The position numbers and the translations under genes are program-made. A DNA stretch of 64,000 bases from Gracilaria gracilis. Lineage: Eukaryota; Rhodophyta; Florideophyceae; Gracilariales; Gracilariaceae. The stretch lies in contig JARGSG010000217.1 in the NCBI GenBank assembly GCA_030374805.1, forward strand, positions 248,001 through 312,000, given 5' to 3'. Each line of letters begins with the position of its first letter. Within the stretch, counting starts at the first letter, position 1. Positions 11,387 through 21,426 of the stretch are shown piece after piece. The notes under the pieces were generated by a model, which saw only the letters and a program-made list of their open reading frames with translations, was not told the DNA's origin and did not search any database.

Positions 11387-11867
11387 TTCAATTCGCGATA
11401 ACATCGCATATGGTCGACCTGACGACATCGTTGAGGAAAGCCAAATCATTCGAGCAGCGAAAGAAGCAAACGCCCATGACTTCATTACAAAGTTGCCTCA
11501 GGGCTATGACATTGTGTGGAATCCGGGGTCCAACATGTCGGGAGGCCAGGGACAACGGATTGCAATTGCTCGCAGTCTCCTCAAGTCCCCAAGCTTACTC
11601 ATTCTTGATGAAGCTACCTCGGCTTTGGACCAAGGGAGCGAACGACTTGTTCAAACAGCTCTGGAAAGGATAATGAAGAATCGCACAGTCTTACTGATAG
11701 CTCATCGCCTTAGCACCGTTCGATCCGCAAACAAGATTTTGGTTGTGGGTGATGGGCGAATACTCGAACAAGGAAGCTATGAAGAACTCCTTTCAGTAGA
11801 AGATGGGTATTTCCGGACGCTCGTACACTCAGCGACTAATTTTGTTGACCGGAAAGTGTCGTTCTAA
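11387..11867 (+). pseudogene. C-terminal half of an ABC transporter nucleotide-binding domain (ABCB type)
   Basis: The frame reads from just after the Q-loop (FQVSIRDNIAYGRPD) through the ABC signature (MSGGQGQRIAIARSLL), Walker B (LLILDEATSALD) and H-loop (LLIAHRLSTVRSAN) to a natural stop at 11867. This is the end of a B-type exporter (MDR/TAP-like), which normally exports lipids, peptides or drugs. The Walker A loop and all membrane segments are missing. Upstream sequence is instead the antisense zinc-finger fragment, so the gene is cut there. The retained part has no internal stops, which suggests a fairly recent break, or that the remaining exons lie elsewhere. Confidence 0.8.
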
Positions 11868-12207
11868 ACTGGATACCATCGTTTAGGATATTTTGGGGTT
11901 CCTGTTGATTAAGTCCTTCGATTCAGAGGTGGAGATTCATGTGCTTCAAGTTGTACAAAATGCACAGCATCATGATGATGCTCAATGTTGAGGAACGTCG
12001 ACAGTCGAAAAGCAGGTGTTCTGAAGGAGAACATTAGATTCGAAGCCAACGCTTCGGGGAAGAAATCCTTTCAAGGGCGCGCCTTCTTTTCAAGAGAGTT
12101 GTGAATTCGTCTCTCAAGTAATTGCCCAGTGACGGAATGTGCCACGATAACCTTTCCCGAGATGACGACTATTCCGCGCATACGGCAGACAATGTAACGA
12201 TTCACGA

Positions 12208-13167
12208 CTATCTGTAGCTTTCGGATAGTTCTTCCATTAGTTCATCAGCAGCATGGCGCACCGACCTCGGCACAGCCGATGGAAATGACTTGTTTGCTGT
12301 AAACTGTATTATTGTTACCCAATCACGGTGTCTAAACCATAGTCGAACAGTTTCATCTATGGCTGCCTCGACGTAGTAGTGTCTTCGCTCGCGGTTTCCG
12401 ATGGAAAAGACAGAAACGTAGTACCACAACAGTGTTTCTGAGTGGCCAATAGTCATATTGTCATAGTACATTGCTTTGCGTGTCAAACAAGTAACCCAAA
12501 TGGACGGAACACAGGAGTACCATCGAAGCAATGTGCTTCTGAACTTCGACAGGGTTGTTGTGCCTGGAAGGCGAGCTTGCAAGCCTGATTCTTCCCTTTC
12601 TAAACACCTGAGTCCCAAACGGCAATGACTCTTTCCTAAGCTAACCAGACTATCCCGTAAATGAATAAAGAGAGACTTCTTTCTCCACCAGTTGTCACTA
12701 CTGTATAGTCTTCGGATGTTCTCGGAGAGTCCCCGGAACTTCATACGTTTGTCGGCAAGATTTCCCACGAGGTACTCCGCAGCTTCCTCGAATGCGTCAA
12801 CCATTGATATAATTATTTGCTCGCTGACAACAGATGAGGGCCTGACAACGAAACCGTGCCATTCGTTCGAGCCCTGTTCGATCTGCTTAGCAACCATCAT
12901 TGTGTTGTCCGCGCCATTGATGTAGGTAGCTCTAGACATTGCATTAGTACTGTCGGGCTCAGAATCTACGAAAGGATCCGTGTCATATGGCTTGAAAACG
13001 GCCGAAGACATGGAAACAGAGGCAAGAAACATGCGCACTTTTTCAAAGATGAAGTCGTCCGCAACATTATGCGGGACAGTAACGTACCACTGCAACGTGC
13101 CGCCATGATCAAATGAGAGAAATGATATGCATTCCTGTTCTTCGATCATGCTATCAGTTCTTTTCAT
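12208..13167 (-). CDS. Hypothetical protein, 319 residues
   Basis: An uninterrupted frame from ATG 13167 to 12208, convergent with the ABC remnant. The protein is rich in Trp, Tyr and Arg with mixed alpha/beta character, and has no evident signal peptide, membrane segment or repeat. A helical stretch of about residues 110-160 and an aromatic C-terminal half (TLLRWYSCVPSIWVT, LLWYYVSVFSIG) stand out. I do not recognise a family. A chance frame of this length with such composition is unlikely, so it is probably a real or recently lost gene. Confidence 0.5.
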   Translation of the reverse strand: MKRTDSMIEEQECISFLSFDHGGTLQWYVTVPHNVADDFIFEKVRMFLASVSMSSAVFKPYDTDPFVDSEPDSTNAMSRATYINGADNTMMVAKQIEQGSNEWHGFVVRPSSVVSEQIIISMVDAFEEAAEYLVGNLADKRMKFRGLSENIRRLYSSDNWWRKKSLFIHLRDSLVSLGKSHCRLGLRCLEREESGLQARLPGTTTLSKFRSTLLRWYSCVPSIWVTCLTRKAMYYDNMTIGHSETLLWYYVSVFSIGNRERRHYYVEAAIDETVRLWFRHRDWVTIIQFTANKSFPSAVPRSVRHAADELMEELSESYR

Positions 13168-13974
13168 GAACTAGAATCGTCACATGGCAGGATGCAAATT
13201 TATAGAAATGGAGAAGATAAAACACCGTTGGTGACAATGAGATGGGCGCGATTGTTTCTACACTTCGCTGTACTGAATCATGTCCAAATCCAACAAATGT
13301 AGTGGCTTGTACAGGCCTTGTTCTCTCTTTCACGTTCTCCCTTTACCACGAGCAGTTGAGAACGAGAGGTGTTCGTTTTCCAGAGTAGTATACAGCAATT
13401 TCCAGTAGAAGACCTGCCTGAAACCACGTCTGTCAAACGGTAGAGGGATAAGCGATAATGGACTACCTATACCGCTGTACTCGCCTTGGGCTTTGTATTT
13501 CCGTCGTTTGCACAACCGTGAGACAGGATTGGGCTACGAAAGTTCCGATATCAGGCTTTCCAAAGCGCCCTCTTTTGAACAGAAGTGTTTGCTAATAATT
13601 TGGGTTGTTTACAGACAGACCCTCTTCAAATCAGGTCGAGCGTCTCAAGGTGAAGTGGAGCGATGTAAGTTACGAAGATAGCGGTGTCTGTCTGTCGAAC
13701 TTCGTCCTGCGAGGAGAAACCTGGTTTTTCTGATTTGGGTGGGGGTGGGGGCAGCTTGTTTTGTTCATGCCTGTTTTCATTAACGTTTTTTCTGTAGAAG
13801 GGTATCTATTACCCTTGTGCTGTGATACAGCTTTATCATCATGATGCATGGAATGTTTCCGAAGGTTGTGCACTCAACCTCGCAGACCACTCGTTCATCT
13901 CTTCGACAAATCGACATCATCCACCTTGAACCACAAGTAGATACAGTTGTCAATTGATCGAGTACGAGATCAAC
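13168..13974. other. Intergenic DNA between divergent genes
   Basis: Separates the minus-strand hypothetical gene from NDUFA2. A short coding-like patch on the plus strand at about 13620-13720 (VERLKVKWSDVSYEDSGV) is too small to assign. A G-rich tract lies near 13738-13752. The promoters of both flanking genes are presumably here. Confidence 0.35.
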
Positions 13975-14542
13975 ATGAGCTGGCGAGCAAGGCTCTCCAC
14001 TAGCCTTAACGAACTGCGGGTCGTTTATTGCGCTAACTCGCCGTCAAGCGTCGGTACACGGTAAGCAACCTCCTTTTCCATTTGAATGTGAGACGCATGT
14101 CTTATATCACTTTGCGCTTGTGATCTTCTGAAACCCGATGTGAATGCCAAGAACATAATGCTGACGGAATGCGGACGGATAACCCACCCGATACGGGACA
14201 GAGAGTTTCTGAAGAACAACTATGCAGACCTTAAAGCTTTAAATCCCGGTCTCCCTATCTATGCCAGACCCGCAGATGGTGTTGAGCCCCATGTTGCGGC
14301 CCGATACGGTAAGTAAGAGTACCTAGAAATTGTTTAATGTGCCACTGATGGGCAACACATTGACCAATTCGTTCTTTTCTATGACAGCTCGCGGGGTGTA
14401 CGATGTAAAACGAACGTCGAATATGACCGCAGACCAAGTTTTGGGCATTTTGAAAGAGTTCGAGGCCGCTGCCACTGTCGTGAATAGCAGGGTTGGAAGT
14501 GGAATTGGCGGGGATGCCTTTAAGCTCGCAGATGTCGTTTAA
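13975..14542 (+). CDS. NDUFA2: NADH dehydrogenase (complex I) B8 subunit, three exons
   Basis: Exons 13975-14060, 14202-14308 and 14388-14542 join in frame across GT-AG introns (donors GTAAGC and GTAAGT) into a 115-residue protein. Exon 1 opens MSWRARLSTSLNELRVVYC, exon 2 carries EFLKNNYADLKALNPGLPIY followed by ARPADGVEPHVAARYG, and exon 3 ends ADQVLGILKEFEAA and a short tail. This matches the B8/NDUFA2 accessory subunit of mitochondrial complex I, a small thioredoxin-like-fold protein in the peripheral arm; the human protein has 99 residues. There is no separate presequence, as is usual for this subunit. No breaks are visible, so the gene looks functional. Confidence 0.92.
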
Positions 14543-14993
14543 GTGATCAAGGCTATCTTAATTCTACGGAAGAGGTCGTGTTAGTATGCTTTGCTCTGCG
14601 AAGGATCCTGTCTGTACTTACATCGAATCCCTGTTTTCCATGCTACTCACCCCTTCCGCGTTTTTCTTGAAAGGTTATGAAATGTAGGAATCAATTCAGT
14701 ACGCAGAAGTGGGCAGAACCACGGAGCACTTTTGCAACGTTGATACTCCCATATTCAAGTGCATTAATCCGTAAACTGAAAGGATGAATTGACGTTTGTG
14801 CTCTCCATGCCTGTTAGCATTGACATGTTCACAAAAGAGAGACGACGTAAACAAGCATGGGCGGGAAGCCCCAAAAAGTAGCTGTTGTATGGTGCTAGGA
14901 TAGCAGTCTTTCTTCCGCATGACTTTGACTCCAATTGCGAAAGGTCTAATTTCGTTCATCATTTCCTAACCTACTGCTATCTTCGCAAGGCAA

Positions 14994-16130
14994 ATGGTAG
15001 GGAGAAGGACTTCTAGGTATACACCTTTGAAATGCCTGTGGTTCGGCACAAAACCTGCCTTGTACACCATCGCTGGCTTGCTCACGATATGTCTTTTTCT
15101 TTCGGAGGCCTTCATGACCGAAATCATTGATTCAGGAAGGGGTCCCTCTCCGCCGCCCTTCCGTCCTGGAAACCTTCACCTTTCCGATTTAAGTGAAGAT
15201 GGAATGAAAAAGATGTCCAAATCTTCACTTAGAATGACCGCCCACCTCATCCCTCAGGACCCAAACATAAAGAACAAAGGGGTGAACGGGGAAGAGAAGC
15301 CATATAAGGTCGCCCGAAACTCTAGGAAAACGACAAGAAAGGTTAAGCGCAAGGACCTACAAGTTCATGGTGCTGCGTTCAGTATCGAGGAGTTTAAGAA
15401 GAAGGCCCAGGAAAAAGTCATTGAAGATTCAATAAGGAAAAGAGAACGAGCATTAGCTGTTAAATACCAGAAGTCTGGCCGTGACGTGAAAGAGGTCACC
15501 CCAATGGTTCATAGACCGCATGTAGACTTTCACGGTGTTCAAAGAAACTCTGAGAATACTCATTTATTCAAAGCCGATAACATAACTCATCTATCGTATA
15601 TGGTGTACAGACTAATCAAGACGCATAAGATATCCAGTGTGATTGATGTTCCGTGTACGGGAAGTACAATTTGGATGCCTGAGCTTCTGAAGATCCTTGA
15701 ATTTGAAGTCCCTGGTTTCCATTATCGATGTGTTGTTCCTGATGACGACTATCTTATAACTGGAATCCTTCAATACAAGGACTATAGCTCAGCTACTGTT
15801 GTGAAGGATCCCCATGCCTGGGCGTCGAAGCATCCAATGGCTGACCTAGCTTTTGTTTGGTACGGATTTGGGTATTTGTCTCCACAACGGGCGTGGAAGT
15901 TGATGAAGTCCTTACGAAAGTCGAAAACGAAGTATGCCATTGTACCGAACTTTCCCAATGTGGCACACAATCCAGGATCGGCGAGCAAAAGCGGGCATGT
16001 GAATGTTCGCCGTGCCCCATATCGCTTCGATGAACCACTACGAGTTGTCAATGACATGAGCGGAGATCCATCCCTTCGCAAGCAACTCTTGCTATATGAT
16101 TTGAAGGGTATGAGATCAGGTGTCTTGTAA
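14994..16130 (+). CDS. Type II membrane protein with a methyltransferase-like domain
   Basis: An intronless 378-residue protein. Residues about 22-41 (ALYTIAGLLTICLFLSEAFM) form a single signal-anchor, predicting a Golgi/ER type II protein. A Lys/Arg-rich stem (about 60-165) is followed by a Rossmann-like domain: SSVIDVPCTGSTIWMPELL is the motif I position, MADLAFVWYGFGYL the motif IV region, and RFDEPLRVVND a late block. These match the order of a class I SAM-methyltransferase family whose usual motif I is DVPCGxG; here the glycines are changed to TGST. A role in methylating a cell-wall or secreted polysaccharide is plausible but is inference. It could instead have lost catalysis. Confidence 0.6.
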   Translation: MVGRRTSRYTPLKCLWFGTKPALYTIAGLLTICLFLSEAFMTEIIDSGRGPSPPPFRPGNLHLSDLSEDGMKKMSKSSLRMTAHLIPQDPNIKNKGVNGEEKPYKVARNSRKTTRKVKRKDLQVHGAAFSIEEFKKKAQEKVIEDSIRKRERALAVKYQKSGRDVKEVTPMVHRPHVDFHGVQRNSENTHLFKADNITHLSYMVYRLIKTHKISSVIDVPCTGSTIWMPELLKILEFEVPGFHYRCVVPDDDYLITGILQYKDYSSATVVKDPHAWASKHPMADLAFVWYGFGYLSPQRAWKLMKSLRKSKTKYAIVPNFPNVAHNPGSASKSGHVNVRRAPYRFDEPLRVVNDMSGDPSLRKQLLLYDLKGMRSGVL

Positions 16131-16366
16131 AGTATCCAGCAAAAGCTAACTGTCATTAAACTAGTCAGACACTAACAATAATAAACACCTAGCTCTTGAT
16201 TATCGGACTGAACACTCATTTCAATTTAACGTAGATCGGATCGCCTTCTACAGTACAAGCAAGATATCCCATGTAAACCATGCTGCCTTTTATGATGCAC
16301 TAATTGTGACACAAGAATACTTCACACATCAAGAACAAGTTAAAAAAAGGAGGGATAGAAGTCCGC

Positions 16367-17857
16367 TTACATTATGGAACATGAAGACGATCGAGAGGGG
16401 GCAGCAGATTCGTTCACACCAATTTGAAAGAATCGAAGTGGAGTCAAGGAATCCTTCTGAGATGAAACTAAGAGCGATGTTTGGGGGCTTAGATAGTACA
16501 AAGAGCCAGCTCGCAGTGGCATTAGAACCTTCCCAGAGTCTATGGCAATGTAGCCCGTACCGGAAAGAACGAGAATTACGGACGGAGCGCTGTGGACAAG
16601 AAGTACTTGTTAGAACCATAGAGCTTTGAGGCCTTACGCGACTGTTCTTCTGCATGAGTGAACTTACATTGTTTCTACCATCTGCTGCGAGATTCCTCCT
16701 GGAAGCCTGAAATCAAGGAGCTGAAAGTGCGAAACAGGTGGCACATATGACACGCTATATTCGTTGACTCGTTCTCCATCAGAAATCTACGCCAAGTCAT
16801 GGGTCACAAAGTTCAGATTCAAAATAAGATCCCGTTAGCACACTCGTAACACTCTGAAACCCCAGTTAGAAACTGTACCTACCTCTATGAGTGAGTCGTC
16901 ATAGCTCAGACAATGTGCGAATATGTGCGGTTTCATTTCTCCATCCGTCAAACCTCCTATAACGGTTGAATCGCTGCTTGTACTGGCTTCGATGAAGTCC
17001 CCATGTAGAACACAGTACGGCTCATTCTCATGGATGAAGATAGCATTTCCTTCACCCAATTTAACACGGTTGAGAAAGTACACCGCAAAACACATTGGAT
17101 CAGCTGGATATAATCCTTGCAGAGACATGAAACATTCATCGTTCTCGGTCACAGCGTCCTTCGGCATTTTCTGTAGCCGCGCAGCCGCTTGGGCAAGGCA
17201 TTCGGATATTTCTACCGTTCTTGCTATCATGCTCATGATAAGTTGCTTGATAAGATTAGGAGAAGAGGCTTTAGACTTAACGCGACGTACGAATTCTTCA
17301 GCTTGGGATCGACCGATGGCGTCCATAAACTCTGGAACTCGTAGTAGCTCGGAAACAATATTGACGGTGCTTTGAAATCCGAAGAGAATGTCAACTGGAC
17401 CCAGAGCCACGAGCATAGCAGGTCTTTCGTTGGGATTCTGAAATCCAAGTTCCTTGGCCAACGTTTCGGAAGTACCAGCGTCAGGATGAACACGTAAAGG
17501 CTGCGGATACGCTACGGATACAATCTTGAGAATGTATGGGATTCCATGACTATGTAAACGTTGGTAGAAACGAACGGCGGTAGGATCAACTTCTATGACC
17601 TGTGACTGGATAAAATCTAGCAGAGAGAGTGTAGGGGTTGCCGCAATTGTAGCCTGGTGAGGCACTTGAGAGCTCAAAATGAATTCACTGTATGGTTTAT
17701 CAGGGTCTATCGGAACGAGCTTGTTGTGGGCGTTGAAGAAGGCGGCGATAGAGGTGCGTCCTTGCTTGCCCCACTTATAACCAGTCACTGCACCGTGCAA
17801 AGGGACAACCTCAGACCGAAGAGGATTGAGCGCCATTCGGACCTTCTTATCATCCAT
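16367..17857 (-). CDS. Class I phosphomannose isomerase homologue lacking metal ligands (probable pseudoenzyme), three exons
   Basis: Exons 17857-16883, 16786-16668 and 16589-16367 (introns of 96 and 78 bases, GTAGGT and GTAAGT donors, TAG/CAG acceptors) join in frame into 438 residues, the family's usual length. Family landmarks are clear: GAVTGYKWGKQG near the N-terminus, the HPD block at 124-126, ALGPVDILFGF, NAIFIHENEP near 280, and a C-terminal cupin ending VPPVSHFQLLDF...GTGYIAID. PMI interconverts mannose-6-phosphate and fructose-6-phosphate using zinc held by Gln-His-Glu-His. Here the motif QAHPDK reads RVHPDA (Gln to Arg122), KPEM reads RPAM (Glu to Ala147), and EPH reads EPY (His to Tyr281); the catalytic Arg of the VVRAG block is Ile300. 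Intact splicing with lost ligands suggests a conserved non-catalytic relative. The start could lie further upstream. Confidence 0.85.
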
Positions 17858-18280
17858 GTTCAAAACTCTTCCGAACCGGCTGGGGGCATTCGAGCAGTTC
17901 AAGGTATTTGCATTTCTCGACGGCAGTGAAGTGGAGTAGAGCGAGGCCGACAGCCTTATCCAAGAACGTGTGTGCTGGTCAGATGGTTCTGTCAGGTGCA
18001 AAACCGCAGCAAAATAAATACCTTCATAATTGTGCTTCTAAAGTTGCCAGGAGGAGTGATCAGCAAGCAGCGTGTGTCCAGTACAGAGGTATACACCATA
18101 AAGGGGACGGCAATGACTTGATTCGCGATGGGTAGGTTCTAGTGCGGTAATGCGCCGTCGAGTTCTGTTCATAGGGCCGCGGAACGGCCCTTGTCGCACA
18201 GCCCTCTACATGGAGTCAGGTGGTCTGATCTGTACGTGCTCACAGGACAGAAGCCATGTGTGGTAAGTGTGAACAACATC
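17858..18280. other. Intergenic DNA between two minus-strand genes
   Basis: No gene recognised. It should hold the promoter of the PMI-like gene and the 3' region of LSM7. Confidence 0.4.
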
Positions 18281-18795
18281 CTAGACAACCGGTTGAGTGA
18301 GAAATGGATTTTCTATTTGCTCCAGACCATCAACAGGAGCAATAGTCATGACAGACGTTCCTCTCGCCACGAGAAGACCAAGTTTTCTTTGCTTACCACT
18401 AAGTTTGTAGGCATCAACAGAATCTGTACAGAGAGTGGTTAGCAACCGATGAATGCAAAGAAAGGCCCACGAAGAAATGGCCGGGGAGGGGTAAATTGAG
18501 TTGTGAAAACGCACCTCTCAATTGTTCTACGACGTCGTCAAGGACAAGATTCAAAAGAGGATCCCATCCTTTCAGGATACCTCGTATTTGACGACCGCCT
18601 GTGAGGTGGACTTGCACTTCTTTGTTCACGTGTTTTGAAAGGTCCAAGATTACCTTGTGTTGCGGGTTCTTTCGCTGCTTGTCGTGCTTTTCGTGCCTTT
18701 CGTGCTTTTCGTGCCTTTCATGCTGACTCTACACATGGACGTGGTTAGTGTCGAAGAACAAAGCCATGTCGCAGAACTGATGCGCAACTCACCAT
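18281..18795 (-). CDS. LSM7: U6 snRNA-associated Sm-like protein LSm7, three exons
   Basis: Coding exons 18795-18793 (just ATG), 18728-18515 and 18423-18281 join into 119 residues. The Sm1 motif is VQVHLTGGRQIRGILKGWDP followed by LLNLVLDDVVEQL, and Sm2 is KLGLLVARGTSVMTIAP; both match LSm7, a subunit of the LSm2-8 ring on U6 snRNA and of the cytoplasmic LSm1-7 decay complex. Between ATG and Sm1 lies a charged repeat of ERHEKH units, longer than in animals. The intron right after ATG has a GTGAGT donor and TAG acceptor; without it the frame has no usable start. The intron within the Sm fold begins GTGCGT and ends ACAG. The gene looks intact. Confidence 0.92.
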
Positions 18796-19229
18796 CGTGA
18801 TCGCTGGTTAAAACTCGCGCGCAACAGGGCAGCGCACTACTTTCGATGCAGGTCGCGTTGCAGTGTTGTTCTCTTGTTGTGATCGAAGTACAAAAGTAAG
18901 TTAGCTCCGCTCCTCGGAACTTGATCCAAGGGTAATAGATCATCATCCTCCCACATCAATCCAGCGCTAAGTGCTTTCGCCCAATTTGGCCAAAAGTCTG
19001 GATTTGGCAAAAAATATTTCGCATGAGCTCGCAAACTTTTTCACCCAACCGTCAAAATATCTGAGCGGCGATTGGTGCCGGTCGATCTCGCAGCTGCTCA
19101 CTCGCGCATTGCCCTACCCACAATCCATCTTCCTTCCCTGAAGCTGTACCAATCGCTTCCGCCCTTGCCACTCTCCGACAAGCACGTTCAACCTAGTCGC
19201 CATCTCACCGGGTTTGCCGAGCTGCAAAC
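18796..19229. promoter_or_regulatory. Divergent intergenic region of LSM7 and the FAS1 gene
   Basis: A 434-base gap between two divergently transcribed start codons, so it probably contains both promoters. A CT-rich stretch at 19125-19180 precedes the FAS1 gene, as in many TATA-less promoters. No defined element could be assigned. Confidence 0.4.
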
Positions 19230-20021
19230 ATGTCTGCCTTCATCCCTCAGAACCCGTTCTCCACGTTCACTGGAAACCGTGTCCAGCATGCCTCCGCCGT
19301 AGCGCCTCTACGGCCACCTTCTTCCGCAGCACTCGCGCGTGCGCCACTACGAATGGTGGCGTACCCGTACACCGGCAGCGGTTATGGCGCGGCCGGAGTT
19401 CCATACGCCTCTGATCGTTTCGGACAGGCGTTCAAGCAAACCACCACGTTGGACGTTGTGGATACAGCCGCGTCAGTGCCGTTGTTCTCAACACTGGTGG
19501 CGCTCTTAAAAGAAACCGGACTCGACTACGAGTTAGCAAAAGGTGGTCCTTTTACAGTGCTTGCGCCTACCGATTCTGCGTTTACGGCGCTACTCGAACC
19601 TCATAGCTTTGCTATACTTGGCGGTTTGCTGCGCCCTGAGAATCGCCAAGAGTTGCGGAAGGTTCTGGGGTATCATGTTGTGAAGGGTAACGTGTCTTCC
19701 GGTGCTTTGGCAGCCGCTGGAAAGGTCACCGGCGAAACGCTTGCGGGCGAAACAATAACCCTTATGGGTTATAACAAGAAACTTTCCGCGGGTTCGGCTC
19801 GGATTATTAAGGCGGACTTACCTTGCTCAAATGGCGTCATCCATATCATTGGTTCGGTGCTCATACCGAGCACATTCACACCACAACCGACGGGTCCTGT
19901 GACAAAGAGCTTCCCGAGTTCTACAGTACTAGACGTTTATGGCAAGATGATTCTGCCGCGCCAGGCATTGGGAATTGACCCTTTGCCTGGTTCAGCTTCA
20001 TCATCGGCGCTCACGATTTAA
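19230..20021 (+). CDS. Fasciclin (FAS1) domain protein with a plastid-type N-terminus
   Basis: A 263-residue intronless frame from ATG 19230. Residues 1-45 are Ser/Ala/Pro/Arg-rich with few acids, have Phe close to the N-terminus (MSAFIPQNPF), and end in ARAPLRMVAYPY, which looks like a transit-peptide cleavage region of red-lineage plastids. Residues about 70-215 form one FAS1 domain with both conserved boxes: FTVLAPTDSAFTAL (H1) and the YHVVKGN segment, then SNGVIHIIGSVLIPSTF (H2). FAS1 domains mediate adhesion or protein contacts; cyanobacterial and algal single-domain versions also exist. The C-terminal 45 residues have low complexity. Plastid location and thylakoid association are inferences. 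Confidence 0.85.
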   Translation: MSAFIPQNPFSTFTGNRVQHASAVAPLRPPSSAALARAPLRMVAYPYTGSGYGAAGVPYASDRFGQAFKQTTTLDVVDTAASVPLFSTLVALLKETGLDYELAKGGPFTVLAPTDSAFTALLEPHSFAILGGLLRPENRQELRKVLGYHVVKGNVSSGALAAAGKVTGETLAGETITLMGYNKKLSAGSARIIKADLPCSNGVIHIIGSVLIPSTFTPQPTGPVTKSFPSSTVLDVYGKMILPRQALGIDPLPGSASSSALTI

Positions 20022-20307
20022 GGTGTGTAATACAATTAATCTAGATGCTGATCGATAGTTTGTTTTCTTTCACAAATGAATGGGAGGGGAAGCAGTTCAA
20101 CAGTTTGTTTAACGAGAGGGCGATAAAAAGCTTGCATTGAGCGAATGAACCCTCATTTCGTACTACTAGCTCAGAAGGCGATAATGAGTCCAATGACGAT
20201 AAAGAGGTGCTGTAATTACGAATAGTTAGCGAGACATCGGACCTACAGAATCGCGTCGTCACATGTGCAGAGATGGAATGTTAGATGTTGTTTTCTTGTT
20301 CTTTGTT
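20022..20307. terminator. Convergent 3' region between FAS1 and the pseudouridine synthase gene
   Basis: A 286-base spacer between convergent stop codons at 20021 and 20308. Polyadenylation signals of both genes should lie here, but no canonical AATAAA was pinned to either strand with confidence. Confidence 0.3.
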
Positions 20308-21426
20308 TTACTCGAAAGTAGTGGGATGTGCTTCGATGGTACGAAAGTAAATTCCCATAGTGTCCTCCTCGATTTCTCTGTTCGCAATAGAGGGAAAGAT
20401 GAACTCTTGTTTGAACAGGTCTCGTTGTTCATCGAATTGAGCAAGTGATAAAGGTTGTTCCAAGGCTGACGCATGTCGTCGGTTATACCAATCAAAGTAA
20501 CAAGAGTTAAGAAACAAGCCGTGAGCCGGGGCAGGCGGAATGTTGATGAAAGTATCCGGGTGAAATGATCGAATGATTGCATCTTGTGGAACGCGGTCCA
20601 ACGCGACCATGAGCGCTAAACTGACCATCTTGCGGATCTGATGAAGCATAAAACTCTGCCCTTTGACGTGAATAGTGGCCCATTCCACGGGTTGGTTCGA
20701 CGATGGTCTCTTAGTCCGAAACGACGTTTGATCGCACTTGCATTGCATGACATACCTTTTTGCCTGTCTTCTCGGTGGCACGCAGTGATCAGCGCCAACG
20801 GTATAGTTGTGGAAATAATGGGTGCCCTCAAACTGTCGCAGAATTTGGCTAAAGGCTTGTAACGATGTGGCTCCGAGCGAGCTCAACGGCAACATGTATT
20901 GATACGAACGATGACTACAACTGGAACGCGCAGAGAAGCTGCCCGTGACACGCGAAATGCCGTAAAGATTGACATGTGCCGGCAGGAAAGCGCGCATGCG
21001 CTGCGCCGTAAGTTGCAAAGCATTGCCATCACTAAGCTCATCCCGACAAAACAGGAGTTTCGCCGATACCACGTTAGCAGCAGCACTGACACCTCGATCG
21101 GTGCGAGCAGCCACCTGCCACTGCACCTTATTCAACGCCCCCACGTTCGAGGACGAGATGGCGCGGGCCTTGTACAACGCGGCCTCCAGCACATCGGAGA
21201 TGGTGCACACGTCGCGATTTCGCTGCAGGCCATGATAGAGCGCACCATCGTACGCCATGAGCAGCGCGACCTTGCGCTTGGCGTGCTGCCGACTGCGCAA
21301 AGGCGAAGGTGGACGCGTCGGTGGTGGTCGCGGAGAGGAGGACGACGAAAGAGTAGCGGAGATCCGTACCGGGAAAAGACGAAAGCGGAGAGAAGGCATA
21401 CATGCGAAGGACATTGTGATCGTCAT
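20308..21426 (-). CDS. tRNA pseudouridine synthase (TruA/PUS1 family)
   Basis: A 372-residue intronless frame from ATG 21426 (ATG 21414 is an alternative). The TruA family motifs are in order: VALLMAYDGALYHGLQRN, the catalytic-Asp motif VAARTDRGVSAAANVV, the FEGTHYFHNYT block and the C-terminal FMLHQIRKMV helix. These enzymes convert uridine to pseudouridine in tRNA (TruA at positions 38-40, PUS1 more broadly). The first 50 residues are Ser/Pro/Arg-rich (ISATLSSSSSPRP), which suggests organelle targeting or a disordered nuclear tail. The FEGTHYFHNYT wording is closer to eukaryotic PUS1 than to bacterial TruA. The frame is intact and convergent with FAS1. Confidence 0.88.
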   Translation of the reverse strand: MTITMSFACMPSLRFRLFPVRISATLSSSSSPRPPPTRPPSPLRSRQHAKRKVALLMAYDGALYHGLQRNRDVCTISDVLEAALYKARAISSSNVGALNKVQWQVAARTDRGVSAAANVVSAKLLFCRDELSDGNALQLTAQRMRAFLPAHVNLYGISRVTGSFSARSSCSHRSYQYMLPLSSLGATSLQAFSQILRQFEGTHYFHNYTVGADHCVPPRRQAKRYVMQCKCDQTSFRTKRPSSNQPVEWATIHVKGQSFMLHQIRKMVSLALMVALDRVPQDAIIRSFHPDTFINIPPAPAHGLFLNSCYFDWYNRRHASALEQPLSLAQFDEQRDLFKQEFIFPSIANREIEEDTMGIYFRTIEAHPTTFE

